This document shows, piece after piece, positions 25,085 to 33,393 of a stretch of 64,000 nucleotides of DNA. The stretch is from Planctomycetaceae bacterium (GTDB taxonomy: Bacteria > Planctomycetota > Planctomycetia > Pirellulales > Thermoguttaceae). Each line of letters starts with the position of its first letter. Within the stretch, counting starts at the first letter, position 1. The position numbers and the translations under genes were made by a program. The notes beneath the pieces were generated by a model. That model saw only the letters and a list, made by a program, of their open reading frames with translations, was not told where the DNA came from and searched no databases. The stretch is taken from positions 34,698 through 98,697 of the forward strand of contig JAISLW010000268.1 in assembly GCA_031277105.1 (NCBI GenBank), in the 5' to 3' direction.

Positions 25085-26397
25085 TCTTTAATACAGTCTA
25101 TACTGATTTCGTCAATTACAGGCGTAGCGCCATAACGACCTTCTAAATAACCATTTTCGATATTCGACGTATTATGCAACTTAAAATCGTTCAACGAGTA
25201 CAACTTCGTGTTTCCTTCAAATTTTTCTGTAAACCAAATTTCATCCGGTCGAACTAATTCATGACGATTTAACAAATGCGTTACATGCGTAGTGAAAATA
25301 AGTTGTCCCCTAGCATTGTTGTTAGCGTAAAAACGCAAGAGTTCAAACATTAAACGAGGATGTAGACTACTTTCAATTTCGTCAATAAAAATAACTTTCC
25401 CTTCCTGTATTACACTCCATAACGCAGGAATTAGAGTTAAAAGTCGCACAGTTCCATCCGATTGAGCGGATATTTTCATTGCTTTATGATAACCACATTG
25501 TCCTACTTGGTCGAACAATAATTCCTGTACCGTTTTTTTACCTTCATGAATTGTAACATTCAATACGTTACGATTATTTTGAAGTTGTGCAATATCACTA
25601 TTTTCCGACAATGGATTACTATTGATGATTTGATTTAACTCTGTTGCATTTGTAGATTCCGTAATTAATTTTTCAAAAGGAATATCGTGGATTTTAATCT
25701 CATCAATACCAATTCCGATATTTCTAAAAAAATTATTTGCGAAACTTAAAATTTGCGGTTTTTGCGACAACAATTTTATAAGCATTGGAATAGTACTGTT
25801 TGCTAATATGACTTCAATTTTTTTGGAAAACCAATCGTAAACATGTTTGACTTTTTCACTCGCAAGAACAGGAAATTGTAAATTCAAGGGGATCAATGAA
25901 GATCGGGAATTCATGGAAAGTAATTTTTTAACAAGAGGTTCATTTTGAATTGACGGAGCAACAATACTTGTTCCTTTTCTTTCAAATATTAGTTCATCAT
26001 CTGTTTTTCCTACGCCTGATTTTGATAATTTTTCAAAAACTTCTTTTTTGCTGATTTCAACGTTATAAATGTAATATTCTTCTCGATGAAAAAATTCTAT
26101 CTCAAAAGATATTGTCTGCGATTTTTCTTTTGTAAGTTGGAAAATATAATCATTCCAAGTAATTGATTTCAAGAAATTTTTGCGTGTTACAAATTCACGC
26201 AAAAAGATAACAGCTTTGATAAAATTTGATTTGCCTGATCCATTAGCGCCGTAAATTGCGGTTTGTTTCAATACAGGTATTTCCATATTGTCATGTATAT
26301 GGAGTTGAAAACTTTTGTGTTCAATATTCGGAAACATATCAAACACAGTTTCTCCGTTAAACGATAGGAAGTTTTTTATCTTTAACCTTAGTAACAT
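25081..26397 (-). CDS. AAA15/RloA-like ATPase, partner of RloB
   Basis: 438 residues. LRLKIKNFLSFNGETVFDMF is the N-terminal ABC-type strand. Walker A is AIYGANGSGKSNFIKAVIFL at about 50. Signature and Walker B regions are QSDGTVRLLTLIPALW and VIFIDEIESSLHPRLMFELL, then IFTTHVTHLL. This matches RloA/AbiL-type ATPases. The stop overlaps the RloB start (ATGA), so the two are coupled. A solitary crRNA-like repeat lies in the 5' leader, only 10 bases before ATG. Confidence 0.85.
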   Translation of the reverse strand: MLLRLKIKNFLSFNGETVFDMFPNIEHKSFQLHIHDNMEIPVLKQTAIYGANGSGKSNFIKAVIFLREFVTRKNFLKSITWNDYIFQLTKEKSQTISFEIEFFHREEYYIYNVEISKKEVFEKLSKSGVGKTDDELIFERKGTSIVAPSIQNEPLVKKLLSMNSRSSLIPLNLQFPVLASEKVKHVYDWFSKKIEVILANSTIPMLIKLLSQKPQILSFANNFFRNIGIGIDEIKIHDIPFEKLITESTNATELNQIINSNPLSENSDIAQLQNNRNVLNVTIHEGKKTVQELLFDQVGQCGYHKAMKISAQSDGTVRLLTLIPALWSVIQEGKVIFIDEIESSLHPRLMFELLRFYANNNARGQLIFTTHVTHLLNRHELVRPDEIWFTEKFEGNTKLYSLNDFKLHNTSNIENGYLEGRYGATPVIDEISIDCIKE

Positions 26398-26406
26398 AAT
26401 TTTTTA

Positions 26407-26441
26407 ATCTACAATAGTAGAAGTATATGTGGTCTTATCAC
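26407..26441 (-). ncRNA. Solitary full-length Cas12a-repeat-like unit
   Basis: A 35-base element on the minus strand: GTGATAAGACC at its 5' end and ACTTCTACTATTGTAGAT at its 3' end, the layout and length of a type V-A CRISPR repeat. It is preceded by GACATATTGT, a degenerate P2 -10 box, so transcription would start at its edge. The ATG of the AAA ATPase follows after 9 bases. The rest of 26442-26635 has no gene. Confidence 0.7.
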
Positions 26442-26635
26442 AATATGTCTGTTATACTTCGCACACTTTAAATTTCGGTTTTTGCTTTTTGATTTAATTA
26501 CAATACACTGAAAATTCAAGTACAAAAAGTATAAAGTAGTAACATGCCAATAATACGTTTACTTACATATCGCAATTGCTAGATTGCGGTCAAATGGACA
26601 ATAGGGAATGGCGTCAAAGGTGGCGCTAATTATTT

Positions 26636-26893
26636 TTATCTTACTACTTCAGCCGTTGACCCGCAAGTAGCGTAAAGGTCAAGGAATTTTTTATAACCGT
26701 TTATTTTTGCGTTTCGCCATTCGGAACTATGCGGTTGACGGCGGGGCGCTATTGCAGACGGAGCGCTGTACTTTTGATCAATAATCACCCCCTGAAAGGC
26801 ATCAAACAAGTCTTCACTATCCCGCTCCTGTTCCATTAACAATTGACCATAATCAACTCCCCACAAAAATATTTCCCATAAATCTATTTTCAT
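26636..26893 (-). CDS. Small hypothetical protein
   Basis: 85 residues from ATG 26893 (MKIDLWEIFLWGVDYGQLLM). The frame stays open upstream to 27055 only because it runs through the dispersed GGGACAA repeat, so the later start is preferred. The C-terminal half is basic (PSAIAPRRQPHSSEWRNAKI). No family recognised. Confidence 0.5.
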   Translation of the reverse strand: MKIDLWEIFLWGVDYGQLLMEQERDSEDLFDAFQGVIIDQKYSAPSAIAPRRQPHSSEWRNAKINGYKKFLDLYATCGSTAEVVR

Positions 26894-26959
26894 CGCAGCG
26901 CTCTTTGACCTTTTCGTGTTTAATCGTTTTTTAACGGTTATTTGTTTAACAAAATACAC

Positions 26960-27095
26960 ATTGACAATTTTTTGAGAGACAAGTGGGACATGAGGGACAA
27001 ATGGGACAAATTTTGTAACAATAAACCTATTCTCTATCCCATACACTCTAACCACTAAAATCTATCGCTTAAATTTCCGTGAACGGTTATATACT
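26960..27095. repeat. Dispersed intergenic repeat, copy 2
   Basis: Same ordered blocks as 3625-3762: GACAAGTGGGACATGAGGGA, then CACTCTAACCACTAAAA, then CGCTTAAATTTCCGTGAACG. The gap 26894-27238 holds this repeat and one flanking duplication but no gene. Confidence 0.65.
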
Positions 27096-27215
27096 CATCA
27101 CACTTGAAAATGCGTTTTTTGTTTTCGGTGCAATTATAAAATATGCTTATTTTTTAAGGACAAACACGTTTCTCATATTTTCAAAAAACGCAAATTCAAG
27201 TGTAAAAAGTATAAA

Positions 27216-27237
27216 ACTAAATTGTTATAACGTCGCC
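27216..27237. repeat. 22-base direct repeat, left copy
   Basis: Identical to 27854-27875, which codes for the C-terminus of the SbcC C-terminal half. The two copies bracket the helix-turn-helix gene and look like an insertion footprint. Confidence 0.8.
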
Positions 27238-27238
27238 T

Positions 27239-27832
27239 TTATTTTCTCAATTTTTGTAAATGATTTCGTTTGATTTTTATTATTTTTCGATATGTTGCAG
27301 GTTTGCCGATATAAACGCCGTTGCGGGTACAAACTTTGGAAACCCAACTGAAACTAACGCCGTATTTTTTTGCTAGACAGCGAATTGTTTTTCCCGCTCT
27401 GCGTTCTTCGATCATAAGTTGTCGCTGTTCATCAGTCAAAACGCGTTTACGTCCAAAATTACCTGTTCGTTTTTCTTGCGTTAAATCGAAAGGCGGATAC
27501 AACGCTTCGTACTGTCTGATAAAATTACCCCACAACGTACGTTCACGTTCAAATTCGGCGTACTCATCGGACGCTTGCGATATGTTGTTTTTTAGTTCTT
27601 TAATTGTATTTATTGCATTATCCTGTTCCGTTTTTATGTCTTTAATAGAATTTAGAAGTCGTCCCAATTCGCGTTTGACTGCTACAAGCAATGCATCTTT
27701 TTCTTTAACTCTCTTGATGTACGTTTCAACGTCGTTTTGGCATTTTTCCATTCGTGATTGCAGCGATTGCATATTGATTGTCAACGTGTCGCGTTTTTCT
27801 TTGGCGTAATCATAAGTTCCATTTAAGTCCAT
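27239..27832 (-). CDS. Coiled-coil protein with Hin-type helix-turn-helix
   Basis: 197 residues. Residues about 1-110 form a long coiled coil (MQSLQSRMEKCQNDVETYIK and so on). Residues about 125-172 are a resolvase/Hin-type HTH: GRKRVLTDEQRQLMIEERRA, AKKYGVSFSWVSKVCTRNG. The C-terminus is basic. No recombinase catalytic domain is present, so it is a DNA-binding protein rather than a complete invertase. It sits between two 22-base direct repeats inside the SbcCD operon and may be a homing or inserted cargo gene (inference). Confidence 0.65.
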   Translation of the reverse strand: MDLNGTYDYAKEKRDTLTINMQSLQSRMEKCQNDVETYIKRVKEKDALLVAVKRELGRLLNSIKDIKTEQDNAINTIKELKNNISQASDEYAEFERERTLWGNFIRQYEALYPPFDLTQEKRTGNFGRKRVLTDEQRQLMIEERRAGKTIRCLAKKYGVSFSWVSKVCTRNGVYIGKPATYRKIIKIKRNHLQKLRK

Positions 27833-27853
27833 AAATTTACCCTCTCCATTTTA

Positions 27854-27875
27854 ACTAAATTGTTATAACGTCGCC
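27854..27875. repeat. 22-base direct repeat, right copy
   Basis: Second copy of the 22-base sequence found at 27216-27237; it overlaps the last codons (GDVITI) and stop of the SbcC C-terminal half. Confidence 0.8.
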
Positions 27876-28430
27876 GATTTCTAATTCTCGTATGTGTGTA
27901 ACGATAATGAATTGGAAATCTAATTCTTTTGCTAACGTTTCTAATAATAACCGTATTTTTGGGCGATACTCTACGCTCAAAAATCTAAACGGTTCGTCTA
28001 ATAATAAAACTCTGCGGGATTGACTTGATTGTCGTAGCAGCAGCGCCGATAACCTTGCGCCAAACGCTGCGACATCCAAAACGCCGCCGCCTACTTGCGT
28101 CATCGGATCGTATATTTGACCGTTACGAATAAATTGCATTTCTGCTTCTATCTTATTCCGTTTCTGTTCAAAAGCGATCCGAAATTCATACGCTTCCTCG
28201 CCGAATACCGCTTGCAAACAACGGCTGACTAAATCAGAAACCGTATTGTGTATCGTACGTTGAACGTGTTGACTTACATCCCGTATTACAATATTAGCTT
28301 TATCTTGTATGCCTAATTTCGTTTTAATATTAATGTAATTTTCTAATTCGCTTTGTAACGCTAATTTGTAAGCGGAATATTCAGTTTTTTTTCGGTTCAA
28401 CTTGTCCCTTAATTCAATAAGTTTGACCAT
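27855..28430 (-). CDS. sbcC: SbcC/Rad50-like ATPase, C-terminal half
   Basis: 191 residues carrying only the C-terminal ATPase lobe. It has a coiled coil to about residue 60, the ABC signature region GGGVLDVAAFGARLSALLL, Walker B RRVLLLDEPFRFLS and the H-loop IIVTHIREL. There is no Walker A. The missing lobe is a separate protein at 29967-31265. Both lobes plus SbcD would form the Mre11/Rad50-type end-processing nuclease. It overlaps the small coiled-coil gene upstream by 22 bases. Confidence 0.8.
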   Translation of the reverse strand: MVKLIELRDKLNRKKTEYSAYKLALQSELENYINIKTKLGIQDKANIVIRDVSQHVQRTIHNTVSDLVSRCLQAVFGEEAYEFRIAFEQKRNKIEAEMQFIRNGQIYDPMTQVGGGVLDVAAFGARLSALLLRQSSQSRRVLLLDEPFRFLSVEYRPKIRLLLETLAKELDFQFIIVTHIRELEIGDVITI

Positions 28431-28663
28431 TTTTCGGTGAACGAATCGTAATTCGTTTTAAATTTTGTTTCGGCTTGTTCGTATTGTTTTTGCAATTGCG
28501 TTTGTAACTCTTTGGCTTCTTCTAACGTATCAACGTCGAATTCCTCTTTTAGGCGGCATTTGATTTCGTTCAATTGACCTTGCAACGTAGCCGATTTAGC
28601 CGACCACGTATCTACCTTTTTACGCAACGCAATAAACTCTTCACTTGATAATTTCGTTTCCAT
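28409..28663 (-). CDS. Short coiled-coil protein of the SbcCD operon
   Basis: 84 residues, almost all predicted coiled coil (LSSEEFIALRKKVDTWSAKS, EEAKELQTQLQKQYEQAETK). It overlaps the next gene by 22 bases. It could supply part of the arm that is missing in the split SbcC, acting as a third piece; this is inference from position and composition. Confidence 0.65.
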   Translation of the reverse strand: METKLSSEEFIALRKKVDTWSAKSATLQGQLNEIKCRLKEEFDVDTLEEAKELQTQLQKQYEQAETKFKTNYDSFTEKWSNLLN

Positions 28664-28958
28664 AACTTTTAACCTTTACGTTTGATTTATGTTTTTTGTA
28701 AAAAAATTTGTAAACGCGTCTCCGTATTTCGGCGGCGCTGTAACCCGACGCTAACCAATACTGCACTACCGCAACATGCAAATAATCGTACATTACAACA
28801 TACGTCAACCAATGACCAATATGTTTAAGCGACAACCATCTGATTTTGTCAACCCGCTGCTGATAAACTTGATCCGTCGTAATAGCCCACAAATCAAACG
28901 ATTCGCCCGACTCTTGTTGCGATAAAAACGGAAATAAACTGTTATCCTTGTTCTCCAT
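28641..28958 (-). CDS. Hypothetical protein in SbcCD operon
   Basis: 105 residues from ATG 28958, preceded by GGAG nine bases upstream; a TTG at 28973 is less likely. It is aromatic-rich in the middle (WLSLKHIGHWLTYVVMYDYL) and basic at the C-terminus (KFFYKKHKSNVKVKSYG). It lies 18 bases after SbcD. Function unknown. Confidence 0.6.
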   Translation of the reverse strand: MENKDNSLFPFLSQQESGESFDLWAITTDQVYQQRVDKIRWLSLKHIGHWLTYVVMYDYLHVAVVQYWLASGYSAAEIRRRVYKFFYKKHKSNVKVKSYGNEIIK

Positions 28959-28976
28959 AACTATGATCTCCAAACG

Positions 28977-29891
28977 TTAAATAGACGTTACGTTTAGCAA
29001 TCGATTAACTTCCGTTTTGATTGTTTCTTCTGTTTTGTTGCGTTCCATATATTCCGCAAAAATATTCGGTATATCCATTCCGTTAATCGTTGCCGCCGAT
29101 AAATATGTTACGAAATCAGAAACGCTTGCGTCTTCCAATACTTGCTCTTTGACTGTTACTTTATCCGAAATAATATCGTCCGAAACAGGTACAAATTCTT
29201 GAATAACTTGACCCGACGCTGTAATTAAACCTACAAACGGGTTATACAACCGTTCCGAAATAGAACGTCTGTAAAAAGTACCGCAATTGATTATTGTTTG
29301 TTTATCTTTGCGATGAACGAACCCGCAATGATTATCGCCGAATACCATCACGTCGTAACCGTATTTATATTGTTCCGCCACGTTCTGTTCAGGCGGCGCA
29401 AACGGGTAACTCGATCCTGCATCCCAACAATACCTGTGAACTACAGCCACATTCAACCCTGATTTCTTTTCGCATGGTAACAACTCTGTACCAAATGAAA
29501 AGGGATACAACGTAATTTTTACGCCTTTTATTTCCAGATTGCCGATTTTATCCAAATGCGTTACGCAACCTGCGCTGACTAAAGTCCAATAAGCCGATTT
29601 CGTTATTTGTTGTTGGTCGTGATACGGTTGATCGTGTTGACCGCATATCGCTATCGATTTCGGCAAATATTGTATTGCCATGTTTATCAATTCAGCAGGC
29701 TGGTTAAATGAATGAACTAAATCGCCTGCTATAATTACCGGCGCTTTATGCGTCTGTTGCAAGTTACGCAACCATACTAATTGCCGTATCGTCACAGCGT
29801 ACCAATCAGGCTCTTGACTACGCGAAGCCGGCGGATTATGCGATAAATGTATATCGCTAGCAACAATTAAAACAATATCTTCTTTACTCAT
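28977..29891 (-). CDS. sbcD: SbcD/Mre11-like nuclease
   Basis: 304 residues with the metallophosphoesterase motifs in order: VASDIHLS, IIAGDLVHSFNQPAE, ICGQHDQPYHD, VVHRYCWD, VFGDNHCGFVH. All metal ligands appear present. It would process DNA ends with the SbcC halves encoded on both sides. The P2 promoter places its -10 box immediately before the ATG, so the mRNA is predicted to have almost no leader. Confidence 0.85.
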   Translation of the reverse strand: MSKEDIVLIVASDIHLSHNPPASRSQEPDWYAVTIRQLVWLRNLQQTHKAPVIIAGDLVHSFNQPAELINMAIQYLPKSIAICGQHDQPYHDQQQITKSAYWTLVSAGCVTHLDKIGNLEIKGVKITLYPFSFGTELLPCEKKSGLNVAVVHRYCWDAGSSYPFAPPEQNVAEQYKYGYDVMVFGDNHCGFVHRKDKQTIINCGTFYRRSISERLYNPFVGLITASGQVIQEFVPVSDDIISDKVTVKEQVLEDASVSDFVTYLSAATINGMDIPNIFAEYMERNKTEETIKTEVNRLLNVTSI

Positions 29892-29899
29892 TATATCTA

Positions 29900-29923
29900 T
29901 ATGCCTATTACCAATAAGAAATT
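29900..29923 (-). promoter_or_regulatory. P2-type promoter with almost no leader
   Basis: Minus strand: AATTTC, 12 bases, GGCATATAGA, then the SbcD ATG 8 bases later. Confidence 0.55.
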
Positions 29924-29966
29924 AATAACTTGTCAAAATTTAATTTTCATCGTATTCTATTATCGT

Positions 29967-31265
29967 CTATTTTTCTGCAAATTGTCTTGAGCCGCAAACG
30001 GGACATACTGATTGACTGGATAATAATTCATTCATTTCAACTAAACCTTTTTCAACTTTATCTAGCGCCGTTTCAATTTCTAACAACGTTGAAATATGTT
30101 TGGTCAAAGTATTCAAATCGTTTCGCATTGCCGTTAATTTTTCTAGTTTGGCGTTTATTTTTGAAGTGTCAGGTATTTCAGGAATGTTGTTTAATAATTT
30201 TGTTAAGTTGTTGTACTGCTTGTATAACGTGTGAAGTTTATTTGTTTCGTCTTGTAACGGCGTAACGTCGGGTATCGCTTGCGGCGTATTTTTTAACAAC
30301 GTATTCAAAACGTCTAGATCGTTTCGCATTTTCGTTACTTTATTCAATTCGGCGCTTATCTTGGAAGTATCTGGCACGTCGCAAACGTTGTTTAACAATT
30401 CAGTCAAATTTGAATATCGCTCGTACAAGTTGCAAATTTGCACTAATTCATTTTGTAACGGCGCTACATCGGGAATCGCATACGGCGCTTGACCAATTAA
30501 ACCAGTCAATAACGAATTCCGTTTATCCAATTCAAAATATTCAACGTAACTCGATTCCAACGCCGCAAACGATTTCAAGAGATGTTGAATGTTGTTAAAT
30601 TCATCGTCGTATTTAACGGCGATTGCAAGCAAAGATTCCAATAATTCGTTTTTGGTTTTAATTTTATTGACTGATTTTTCTAACGTTTCAACTTCTTGCA
30701 ATTCCGTTTCGGCGTTTTCTGTCCATTGCAACGATTCGACTTTCAATTGCAACGAATTCAAATTAGTTTCGGAAGCGGCGTATAACGCTTGCGTTTCCCG
30801 TTTATCGGAATTCGATTGCGATTGTAATCGATCCAACCATGCTATATCCGCAATTTGATTTAACTCTTTGGCTAATTGACCTGCCGTGAGCGAAAACCAA
30901 AACGGCGCATCAAATTGATATTGGACGTTTAAATTACTGACTTTTGTCAATTTCAAAATTGATTCCGGCACGTCCCTGCCTACAGCGTTACAAACTGAAT
31001 TATCGGGCAAAACGTAACCGTTATTCGTTTTGTTTTTGATCCTCGTTATCGTATCGCCGTCCGCAACTAACGTAACTTTACATTCATTTTGACCGTGCGT
31101 AATAAACGAATCGCCTTGCAAGTTATTGAACAGTAACCAACTCAAACTCCGCATAATCGCCGATTTACCCGTATCCGATTCGCCGCATATCGTCGTAATT
31201 TGCGATAACGGCACGGTCAAATTACGATGACATTGAAAATTATACAATTGCAATTTCGTAAACAT
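29967..31265 (-). CDS. sbcC: SbcC/Rad50-like ATPase, N-terminal half with zinc hook
   Basis: 432 residues. LQLYNFQCHRNLTVPLSQIT and Walker A ICGESDTGKSAIMRSLSWLL are at the N-terminus. A coiled coil runs from about 150 to 420 and contains two similar segments (PYAIPDVAPLQNELVQI, PQAIPDVTPLQDETNKL), an internal duplication. It ends at a Rad50 zinc hook CPVCGSRQ. The second ATPase lobe is missing and is encoded by 27855-28430. This is a natural split exactly at the hook. Confidence 0.85.
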   Translation of the reverse strand: MFTKLQLYNFQCHRNLTVPLSQITTICGESDTGKSAIMRSLSWLLFNNLQGDSFITHGQNECKVTLVADGDTITRIKNKTNNGYVLPDNSVCNAVGRDVPESILKLTKVSNLNVQYQFDAPFWFSLTAGQLAKELNQIADIAWLDRLQSQSNSDKRETQALYAASETNLNSLQLKVESLQWTENAETELQEVETLEKSVNKIKTKNELLESLLAIAVKYDDEFNNIQHLLKSFAALESSYVEYFELDKRNSLLTGLIGQAPYAIPDVAPLQNELVQICNLYERYSNLTELLNNVCDVPDTSKISAELNKVTKMRNDLDVLNTLLKNTPQAIPDVTPLQDETNKLHTLYKQYNNLTKLLNNIPEIPDTSKINAKLEKLTAMRNDLNTLTKHISTLLEIETALDKVEKGLVEMNELLSSQSVCPVCGSRQFAEK

Positions 31266-31317
31266 ATATACTATAAATAAAAAGTTAAAATTTTATTGTA
31301 ATTTTGTTGAAATTATC

Positions 31318-31402
31318 TTGACGTTGTAACGAAACAAGTTACAACCCGTACCAACACGTCAAATAACGACGTTATACTTCTACTATCGTAGAGTATATGA
31401 AA
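31318..31402 (+). ncRNA. Plus-strand small RNA cassette with Cas12a-repeat-like hairpin
   Basis: TTGACG at 31318-31323, 16 bases, TACAAC at 31340-31345, then a predicted start near 31352. The RNA would carry ACGTC and GACGT arms and then ATACTTCTACTATCGTAGAG. Only the first hairpin remains; the second repeat seen at 39.7, 49.9 and 54.8 kb is absent. It runs antisense into the methyltransferase gene's end. Confidence 0.5.
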
Positions 31403-32133
31403 CTATTTTTAACTTGTTCGATACGCTCGTTTGCCATCTTGCAATATGTTTCTGAAATTTCGATACCGATGTATTTTCGTTTTAGTTGTACGGCTGCTAC
31501 GGCTGTCGTTCCGCTGCCTATGAACGGGTCAAGTATTATTTCCGCAGCCGTCGAACTGATGATACGTTTGACTAGATTAACTGGAAACGGCGCCGGATGC
31601 TTGTTATTCAACTCTTGCGTAAACGTCCAAACGTCGCCGTAACGGTTCATCGTGGGCAACAACTTAAATTGCGGTTTGCAAATCAAATAGATTACTTCAT
31701 ACGTTGGCACAAAATAACCGTCGTTAAAATTTACGCCGCCTGCACGCCGCCATATAATTATTTGACGTACAGGAAAACCGTTGACTATATCTTGACGGTC
31801 TTGCATCAAACCTGATTGAACGCGCCATTTATGATTGTAAAAAATAGCGCCGTCAGGCTTGATTAAACGCAACATCTCACGCAAACATTCACGTTGCCAT
31901 CGAACATAAACTTCATGCGGTAAATTATCATCATACGTATCGTAACCGTTGACTAGATTACTTACAAAATTCAATTTACGATTCGTTCCGTTGTTACTGC
32001 CTTTTTTGAAATTACCGCTTGTAGAATTACGCAAGTTATACGGCGGCGACGTTATTACCAAATCTATCGATTCATCTGAAAACGACCGCATAACGTCAAT
32101 ACAATCACCGCATATTATTTTGTTATACTCCAT
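31372..32133 (-). CDS. DNA methyltransferase (amino-type, TSPPYN)
   Basis: 253 residues. Catalytic motif IV LVITSPPYNLRN at about 27-38 precedes SAM motif I ILDPFIGSGTTAVAAVQLKR at about 205-224, the beta-class order. The S-P-P-Y form occurs in N4-cytosine and some N6-adenine enzymes. No separate specificity domain is visible. It may protect phage DNA from restriction. Its last codons (YSTIVEV) are encoded by a repeat hairpin. Confidence 0.85.
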   Translation of the reverse strand: MEYNKIICGDCIDVMRSFSDESIDLVITSPPYNLRNSTSGNFKKGSNNGTNRKLNFVSNLVNGYDTYDDNLPHEVYVRWQRECLREMLRLIKPDGAIFYNHKWRVQSGLMQDRQDIVNGFPVRQIIIWRRAGGVNFNDGYFVPTYEVIYLICKPQFKLLPTMNRYGDVWTFTQELNNKHPAPFPVNLVKRIISSTAAEIILDPFIGSGTTAVAAVQLKRKYIGIEISETYCKMANERIEQVKNSFIYSTIVEV

Positions 32134-32325
32134 TGTATCTCTATATCCTTCAAGTTTAGTAAATTACTTTCATATCGCAAAAAACTAATAATACTGTTTA
32201 ACGCCTGACTCATTTTCATAATTACAATGTAATAATGTTACGCTTAACGTTTACATCTTATCCCATTTATCTTGTTTCAATCGAAAGTTATTAAACTGTT
32301 CGCACTTTAATTTTCGTTTACCGCC

Positions 32326-32351
32326 GCCTGCCTAGTTTTCGGACGGCAGGC
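32326..32351 (+). terminator. Possible plus-strand terminator
   Basis: GCCTGCC, 12-base loop, GGCAGGC, then TTTTACGCTTTT on the plus strand. It could end a plus-strand RNA such as the one from 31318. The gap 32134-32472 otherwise has only regulatory sequence. Confidence 0.45.
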
Positions 32352-32413
32352 TTTTACGCTTTTACATCGCCGAATTTCAAGTACGAATTGTATAAAATTT
32401 TATTGAAATCATC

Positions 32414-32485
32414 TTGACGTTAAAACGATTATAATAATTATCAACACGTCAAGTAACGATGTTAAACTTATATTATTGTCGATCA
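32414..32485 (+). ncRNA. Degenerate plus-strand small RNA cassette
   Basis: TTGACG and TATAAT are present but only 10 bases apart, then TATCAACACGTCAAGTAACG as in other copies, then a mutated hairpin. Probably a decayed copy; it overlaps the 3' end of the sigma-like gene. Confidence 0.4.
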
Positions 32486-33099
32486 AGTAATCTGTACGAG
32501 TATTCAAGTTCAAATATATTGCGTAATTTGACTAACAAATCTTTGCGTAACTTGCACATCGTCGAGTCAAACGATTTGAAAATCTTTGTAATTTCTTTTA
32601 ACGGTTTACCTGCGAAATATGTGTAATAGAGAAGTTTCCATTCATCAGGCGTAACATGTTTTTTGATCTTTGCGATCATACTCTTTATGAGTTCTTTTCG
32701 TTCAAAATTTTTGACGTTGTTGTCGTTGTCTTTGACTTCGTATCTGAAATCGCAATCGATTGAGTTGTCCACGTTTGGCGTACTAATAGATGTGAAATTT
32801 TTTGGGGCTGTGGAATTGTATTTGTAGTCGCGTAAATAATGCAACATAGCGCCGCGTATCATCAAATGCAAATACTTGTTCCATGACCGATCAACCGACC
32901 ATTCCGTTTCTGTAGCCCACGTTACGTATTTCGTAGCGGCTACGTAAATGCCGTTGACATACGCTTCCTGTTCAAGGTCGCACGCTTCTACTAACGGGTT
33001 ATACGTAGCATATTTTGCAGCCGTGCGTGCAACGAAACATTTGTGAGATTCATACATTTTTGCGGCTAATTCAGCCACCGTGCATTTAGTTTCAATCAT
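32473..33099 (-). CDS. Sigma-70-like factor (small, phage type)
   Basis: 208 residues. The middle (LEQEAYVNGIYVAATKYVTW ... YLHLMIRGAMLHYLRDYKYN) resembles sigma region 2, and the C-terminal part (VTPDEWKLLYYTYFAGKPLK, ITKIFKSFDSTMCKLRKDLL) resembles region 4 with its helix-turn-helix. Small sigma-like proteins of this size drive middle or late genes in large phages. It is itself preceded by a P2 promoter and a P1 promoter. It is a candidate for the factor that reads P2 (inference). Confidence 0.65.
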   Translation of the reverse strand: MIETKCTVAELAAKMYESHKCFVARTAAKYATYNPLVEACDLEQEAYVNGIYVAATKYVTWATETEWSVDRSWNKYLHLMIRGAMLHYLRDYKYNSTAPKNFTSISTPNVDNSIDCDFRYEVKDNDNNVKNFERKELIKSMIAKIKKHVTPDEWKLLYYTYFAGKPLKEITKIFKSFDSTMCKLRKDLLVKLRNIFELEYSYRLLDRQ

Positions 33100-33222
33100 A
33101 ATTATTACTCCTTTACATTAAGAGTTAAGAGTTAAGTCCAATACGATTTTGTATTGGACTACTGTTTGTATTAAACATAAATCCAAATTACGTCATTTGT
33201 TATGTTTAATTGTTATATATAA

Positions 33223-33249
33223 ATTATAATAGGGTATCGTAATCGTCAA
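33223..33249 (-). promoter_or_regulatory. P1 (sigma-70-like) promoter
   Basis: Minus strand: TTGACG, 15 bases, TATAAT, about 125 bases before the sigma-like gene. Confidence 0.65.
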
Positions 33250-33393
33250 AGTAAAAAACACGAAAAAAGTTAAAATTTTTCAATTATTTTTTAACGCCGC
33301 CCATCGACTAACTATTATAATTTTTACCGCTTGTTGAGTTCAGCAATACGCATTAAATAATGCAGTTACCGCTTGTTTGTTATAATAATAGTA

